From contig NC_083338.1 in NCBI RefSeq assembly GCF_019175385.1, forward strand, positions 64,264,884 through 64,328,883: a DNA stretch of 64,000 bases, given 5' to 3'. Position numbers and translations under genes: made by a program. Shown here piece by piece: positions 58,681-64,000 of the stretch. The notes beneath the pieces are model-generated. The model worked only from the letters and a program-made list of their open reading frames with translations, was not told the DNA's origin and did not search any database. Within the stretch, counting starts at the first letter, position 1, and each line of letters begins with the position of its first letter. The DNA is from Lycium barbarum. Its lineage: Eukaryota; Streptophyta; Magnoliopsida; Solanales; Solanaceae.

Positions 58681-61598
58681 CCCATGCTTGAGTTGGGGGA
58701 CGTGTAAGACCCTCTTGGGAAGAAAAATGGTCTCCTTGTTGACCAAAGTTGCAGCCACAACTCACTTCCCAACCCCACAAAGTGAACATAGAGAGAGAAG
58801 CTCTCATTTTCACCAAGTGAAGAAGAGAGAGAGAGACACGGCTGCCATAGCAGCTCCACCACCAAACACGGCCAGCCCTTCCATTTCTTTCTCACCATTA
58901 AACCCCTTAATTGTTCTACACATTCACCATTATGTTTCAAGTGAAGAAGAAACCATAAACATGCCATGCATGCTCTTGAAGCTCACGGCCAGAACTTGAC
59001 TCTCTAAGTTGATTCAAAAAAATTATTTTCTTCAAGTGTTTCAACCCTTAGGAAGGTGCATAGCAATGTGGAGTAGCCATTGGAGCAACAAGAACAAGTA
59101 TTAGTTCAAGTCATCAAATTCTAACCAAGTTGAGAAGTTAGATTGTTAAGGTAAGGTTTAACTTTCTTTTGCATGTATTAAGGGTGGTTCAAAACGTGTG
59201 GTAGATAATATAAGTTGCATGTATGAAATTATGAATGTTGGTGTTGGAATGTTGTTGAAGTCGTAGGGGCTGTTTTAAGGGTGATTTGGATGTGTTATGA
59301 ATGTGTAAATGTGAATTGCATGTATGAAATTGTGTGTGTTGATGTTGAGACATTGTGGTAGCCGTAGGGGGCTGTTTGGTGTGGAATAAGGGACTGATTT
59401 TATTTAGTAATTATGGTTGTTGCTATCATAAATTGCATGGTAAAAAGAATGAAAAGAATTGGAAGGTAAAAGGTGAAGTTGTGTTGATATGAACATGTTG
59501 TTATTTTGTTGAATTGAGGCCGTGTAGTGGACTGTTTTTGTGTGGAAAGTAATGAACTGATTTTACTTAGTATTTTGATTGTTGTTGTCATGAATTTTAT
59601 GATGGAAATGAAGGTATTTAATGGTTAGAGTTGGAGCTAAAATTGTTTGTGGGTTGTTGTAAGGATTGAAGTGATAATAATGTAGCTTATTGGCGTATGA
59701 ATTGATGATGTAGTTGTCGTGTGACTGCTGGTCGTAACTTACTGAAATTATATGAAAATAAGATATGAAATAATGTGTAAGAATCGTATGTGGTTTGCTT
59801 GGTATGTTCGTAAACATTTGTAAGAATTCCGGGAATCCTTTGTGTTAAAGTTAGGGGCTCTTTTGGATATGTTGTTGTTGATCTTGTTGCGCTTGGAAGA
59901 TTAATGATAATTAAGATTATGCATTGTATTGTATGTTGGTTGGGCTGTTATAAATTTTTTTACATGAAAACGTTAAGGCTACGGACTATTAGGAATAGCT
60001 TGAAGACGTAGTAGTCGTATGTGGATCGTTATTGAATGTTGTGAATGTGGGTTGTTTGGAATATTGCGTGGACTGTTTGGAATGTTGTGCGGACTGTTCA
60101 GAGTGATTCTTGCATCTTGTCTTGAATAGCCGCGATATAGTACTTAAACGTATAATTATTGGTGTTAGCTTGACTTGTATGTAATTAGTTTGGGATGTAA
60201 GGAAACCGTCGTCTAAATTGTCTAGAAAGGAGTTGCTAACGTGGGGAAACGTTTTGAGTCTCCCCGTAGCTTAACCATAATTCTTGACGTCTTAATATAG
60301 GTTGAAACTTTGGGCAGCGTATACGTGTTGTGTTACAAATAAACGCCAAAGGTATGTAAAGTTAACACTTCTTTCTTTTTTTGGCATGATCCTTACAAAA
60401 CGAATAGACGATATGTATATGGTTCCAAAGAAGTTCCTATTCTTAGAGCCACTAGGATGGATAATGTTCTTGATTCTCAGAATTTTATTTATCATTGTTT
60501 TGATATGTACATATGCTTTCAAAGTTTCGTTTTGATATAATCCACAGGGACATCCGAAGGTACTTGATATGATTATTATGTGAATTTGCAAATGATAGTT
60601 CGTTTTGATTATTCCATTGAGTCTTTGATAATGCTTAAAATTGCATATGGTTTCTCACTACTCTGCTCGTGCATGCCTCAATATATCTTTCACCGAGTCC
60701 CGGGCCGGGTATGTTATCGTGCACAGTTTCACTGCATTGTTCACTGAGTCCCTTACTAGAGGGTCGGGTACGGTATATATATATATGATGATATGATGAT
60801 ATGATGACATGTTATGGTGTCCAGGAGGGCATATGATGACTTTATTCACCGAGTCCCTCACTAGAGGGCCGGGTACGGTATATATGTATATGATATATGA
60901 TATCGACATGCATGATTTATGTTTCAAAGGCAAGTGTTTTGGTATTCTGAACATTGTACTTGTTCCTGTACTCCTTATTTCAGTTATGATCCTTTTACTG
61001 CATTTCATGCTTTACATGCTCAGTACATATTCCGTACTGACCCCATTTCTTCGGGCGGCTGCGTTTCATGCCCGCAGGTGCAGATACTCGCTTTGGTGAT
61101 CTGCCAGCTTAGGATTCCCTTTCTGCTGTCTTGGACAGCTCCGTCGTTCCGGAGCCTAGATTTTAGTACAGACTTCTTGATATGTATATATGTTTTGTCC
61201 AGGGGTACGACGGGGCCCTGTCCCGTCATATGTTACTGTTGGTACTCTTAGAGGTCTGTAGACATATGCGTGGGTTGTGTATGGGTTCTGTTCAGCTGTG
61301 TCTATACGATGTGTTGTGGTGTGATGTTCGTCTGTAGTGGCAGCCTTGTCGGCTTGCATATGATATTGATATATGATGGAAGCATTGTCGGCTTGCGTAT
61401 TATTTCATGATATGATCAGTTGTGACTCCTCAGGAGACAGTGTATCTGAATATACATATATGATGACGCTATGAACCTTCAGAGTTCTTTTGTAAAGTTC
61501 CCTATTGTTCATAGTTTCAGTTTGACTATATCTGATGGGTGTGTATACGGGTGTCCAGGTCAGGCACCAGTCACGGCCTAAGGGGTTGGGTCGTGACA
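58681..61598 (+). mobile_element. Element M, 3' LTR, second part
   Basis: Continues 55349 after L and ends GGGTCGTGACA. Donor 59148-59155; tandem CCGAGTCCC units about 60690-60880; hairpin module 61021-61567. About 100-bp tandem units with a GCCGTAGGGGCTGTTT core occur near 59190-59375, as in the 5' LTR. Confidence 0.92.
61021..61567 (+). other. LTR hairpin module, element M 3' LTR
   Basis: CAGTAC/GTACTG and CTGCG/CGCAG (61021-61077; the C/G stem is weakened), GCTCC/GGAGC, GACGGG/CCCGTC, terminal GTGTC/GGCAC (61551-61567). Confidence 0.55.
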
Positions 61599-61668
61599 GG
61601 AAACTCCCCCGAAATTTTTATAAGACCAGTTTAACATTTGAGGACGAATGTTCTAAAGTGGGGAAGGA
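61599..61668 (+). other. Element J 3' end: stem-loop and polypurine tract
   Basis: Continues J after M. AACATTTG and CGAATGTT around AGGA (61633-61652), then AAAGTGGGGAAGGA (61655-61668) before J's 3' LTR. Confidence 0.85.
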
Positions 61669-62797
61669 TGTTATATCCCATATTTTTGTACATTGGATTA
61701 TTCGTGAGCTAATCGATATAAATTCAAGGATAAATTATTTTTGGGATATGAGACAAGGACTTTTAATCCCCGATTTTAATAAGTGCACGATCTGATAATT
61801 AATTACAATTAGTGTAGAAATATTAGTGGAGATTAGGGATTAGTTAACCATGATTAGATTATTAATTGGGGATTAGTGATTAATTAAGGATTAATTAGCC
61901 TAATTAAGATTAAGTAGTGCTAAATGGACCCCACTACCACATGGCCAAATCTGATTGGTCCATGCCATAGTGGGGCACGTGTCCACCTTATGGGCAGCAT
62001 ATAAAACCATGTTTGATGACTAATTCATTAGTCATACAAGTCATATTCATCTTCACTAGTTGAACTAGAGAGAGAACTACACGGCCATGGCTACGGCAGC
62101 AGCTCCTTGAAGCTCATGGCCAGCTCTTTTTAACACCAATAAATTGCTAAATCTCATCTTGAATTGAAGAAGGAAGTATGAACAGCCGTGGCTGCCAAGC
62201 TCACGGCCATGGCAACCCTTGATCAACCTCAAGTGTTGCAAGAAAAATTTAATTCCTAAGGTGTTCTAAGCATTTAGAGGAGCAGCAAGGTTAGAGTTTA
62301 AGTTGAAGAAGAAGAAGTGGTGCGAATTGTGCAAGTAATTGTAGGTCTGTCCTAATTAAATTTGAGGTAAGATTTCTTATTTTGTCATGAAATTGGAGTT
62401 AATGATGTTCTAATGGAGAGATTAATTTGTATTAAGTGAAATTGGAAGTAAGAAAATTGTATGGTTAATGTTGGCGTGCAAGTGGGCAGAATTGGAGTTG
62501 TTCCAATTACATTGGGATTGATTGTTGTTGTTGTTATTAATGTTATGGATTATGTGTTAAAAGTGAAAGGAAAGCTTAAATCATGCCAAGATTTCTATTG
62601 ATTGCATGGACTGTTTTAGAACTTGTTGTGATATTAGGATAGTTCCCTTGTATATAGTAGTTGATGTCGTTGTTGTGTTGTTGCTGATATGAATCGCCAA
62701 ACTTGGAAGAAAGAAGCGTATAAAATATCGTATGCGAAGTGTATGTGGTCTGCTTGGCATATTCTTAGATGTTCGTGAGATTATCGGGCATTGTTAT
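61669..62797 (+). mobile_element. Element J, 3' LTR (first 1.1 kb)
   Basis: Starts TGTTATATCCC; TATA box ATATAAAA at 61999-62006, donor GAG|GTAAG at 62364-62371. Resembles the D and E LTRs. Interrupted at 62797 by LTR N. Confidence 0.88.
61999..62006 (+). promoter_or_regulatory. TATA box of J 3' LTR
   Basis: ATATAAAA, 330 bp after the LTR start, the clearest TATA box in the window; donor consensus about 360 bp downstream. Confidence 0.7.
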
Positions 62798-64000
62798 TGT
62801 TACGCCCCATAAGAGTCCGTACTACTTGAATTAAGACAAGAATGAATGAGTTAAGAAAGTTCAAGGAAATTTCATTGAGTAAGGAAGAATATCGTTATAT
62901 ATATGATTGCCTTAAGTATCCCGAGGTGACATGGTAACCTAAAGGATTTGAAATCGCGTTATGAGTACGTTTATGAGGTAATGTGAGTGCCCTTTTAAAG
63001 TATTTGAGATTATTAGTAATGATATAGAAGATGGACAAAAGATATGAATATACTTTTGCGATTGGAGTTTCGTCGAAGCTTCGTAAGTTCTCTAGTTATG
63101 TTTAAGGTTATTGTGATTCTCCGGACCCTTCGAGACATGTATGGATTGTTATGTATGTATATGAGTATGTATATAAGTATGTATATGTATGTATAAGAGG
63201 TTACATGAGGGTTGGAAGAGGATTAGAAGTTAAACGAATCTAAACGAAATGAATCGGAACAACTTCAGTAAAATCTCGAACCAGATTTTTAGCCCATATT
63301 GTTGGAGGCATATCTCCTAGTATATGAGGAGTGTTAAGGTGTTTCAAAAGCCTAAAATGAATTTCATCGAGTCTAGTTTCCAACTCAACTAACCGTTTGT
63401 CAAAATGATATTGTAATAAGGAGATATGGACGATGCAAGTTGCCTGCGCGTGGCAGCAAGTTGAGATCCGACCCAAGCAATTACATTTCGGCCCATGAGG
63501 CCCATTAACGTTAATATATATGGAAAATTCATTTTAGGGCTGGTCATTTGCAACTAGGAGCTTCCAAGAATATTAGAGAGAGAGGGAGAGAGCTTCTAGG
63601 CTAAGAGAGCCATTTTGATCAAAATCGGAGTCTCGAATCCCGAAGCTCATGGAGAGAAAAGTGTTGTGCGTCGCATTGCCTTTAGTTTGAGCTAAAAATC
63701 AGCTAAAACGAGGAGTGTTGACGTGGTTTCTGCATACTTAAGGTAAGATTAAGGTCCCTTTTTCATTGTTAATAAGTTTAATTAGGATTTTAATGGATTA
63801 GAACGGAGAAAATAGCGTTATAAACTCGTTTGTTGCTTTGTTGAGATTTATGGATCGGGGGCTGTTTTAGTTGAATTAAATGGATGGGATCAACTGAGTT
63901 ATGATGTATATTAATGGTTGGTACTGTTGTTGATGTTGTTGATGATATTTTTGGGCAGTTTTGTATGATTTTCGTGGCTGTTTTGTGATGATATTTTGGG
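62798..64000 (+). mobile_element. Element N, partial LTR to window edge
   Basis: Starts TGTTACGCCCC after GTTAT. TATA-like TATATATGG at 63515-63523 and donor AAG|GTAAG at 63740-63747. A different family from the others; no coding sequence within the window. Confidence 0.75.
63515..63523 (+). promoter_or_regulatory. TATA box of LTR N
   Basis: TATATATGG, about 225 bp before the AAG|GTAAG site. Confidence 0.55.

Larger units (their letters stand above)
47337..61598 (+). mobile_element. Element M: chimeric LTR retrotransposon
   Basis: Flanked by GGAAA on both sides (47332-47336 and 61599-61603), inserted in the 3' untranslated part of J. Order: 5' LTR lacking its end and PBS, LARD-type noncoding DNA, pol 3' third, purine tract, and a 3' LTR split by solo LTR L. 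The 5' LTR begins TTTTATACCCC, its TG changed to TT. Confidence 0.9.

Noticed and set aside
58580..58999. 139-codon plus-strand ORF, related to one at 47626-47847
   Set aside because: Runs from solo LTR L across the insertion junction into the M LTR; the matching part of the other M LTR is shorter and no domain is visible.

Overview
The window is plant nuclear DNA made almost entirely of nested LTR retrotransposons. I found no host gene, tRNA gene, CRISPR array or bacterial-type gene. The coding remnants are Ty3/gypsy chromovirus gag-pol (order gag, protease, RT, RNase H, integrase, then a C-terminal chromodomain), primed by initiator tRNA-Met, with about 2.5 to 3.7 kb LTRs. That fits the Tekay/Del lineage. 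A dicot, probably Solanaceae, is my inference; the sequence alone does not prove it.

Left part (1-25559), minus sense, a stack of insertions whose left halves lie outside the window. Element A (1-9654; partial 3' LTR, nearly complete gag-pol, PBS, full 5' LTR) sits inside an LTR of element B. B (9655-21499) is an LTR-internal-LTR-internal-LTR array with two of its LTRs truncated in the window. Its internal DNA keeps only a 41-codon integrase remnant, a 5S rRNA-like sequence and an unrecognised acidic ORF in the gag position. B sits in the leader of element C (PBS and 5' LTR, 21500-24084), and C sits in an LTR of element D (24085-25559).

Middle (25560-38520). A damaged LTR-like flank (G) is followed by element E (26560-37697, plus sense), complete LTR to LTR with a near-perfect 5-bp target duplication. 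E has a 4.07-kb internal region without coding capacity (a LARD, large retrotransposon derivative). Its 5' LTR carries a piece of another LTR (F). After E comes a fragment (O) of a different gypsy pol tail.

Right part (38521-64000). LTR pieces H (plus), I1 and I2 (minus) lead to element J (plus), a decayed integrase-chromodomain remnant. J is split by solo LTR K (target duplication TCTGA) and by element M (47337-61598, duplication GGAAA). M has an E-like noncoding internal region fused to a pol 3' end, and its own 3' LTR is split by solo LTR L (duplication TTTAG). J's 3' LTR is interrupted by LTR N at the right edge.

The most interesting signals are shared by LTRs of different families, on both strands, always in element sense. 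(1) Most LTRs have a consensus 5' splice site (AAG|GTAAG) some 200 to 350 bases after the TATA box, and A, B, E and M have a plausible 3' splice site between the PBS and gag. Splicing would remove the U5 and PBS and leave a short mRNA leader, while unspliced RNA would be the genome. (2) A chain of hairpins lies toward the 3' end of each LTR, and its stems change in compensating ways between families. (3) B's internal DNA contains a 5S rRNA-derived sequence. All boundaries, alignments and identities here were judged by eye.
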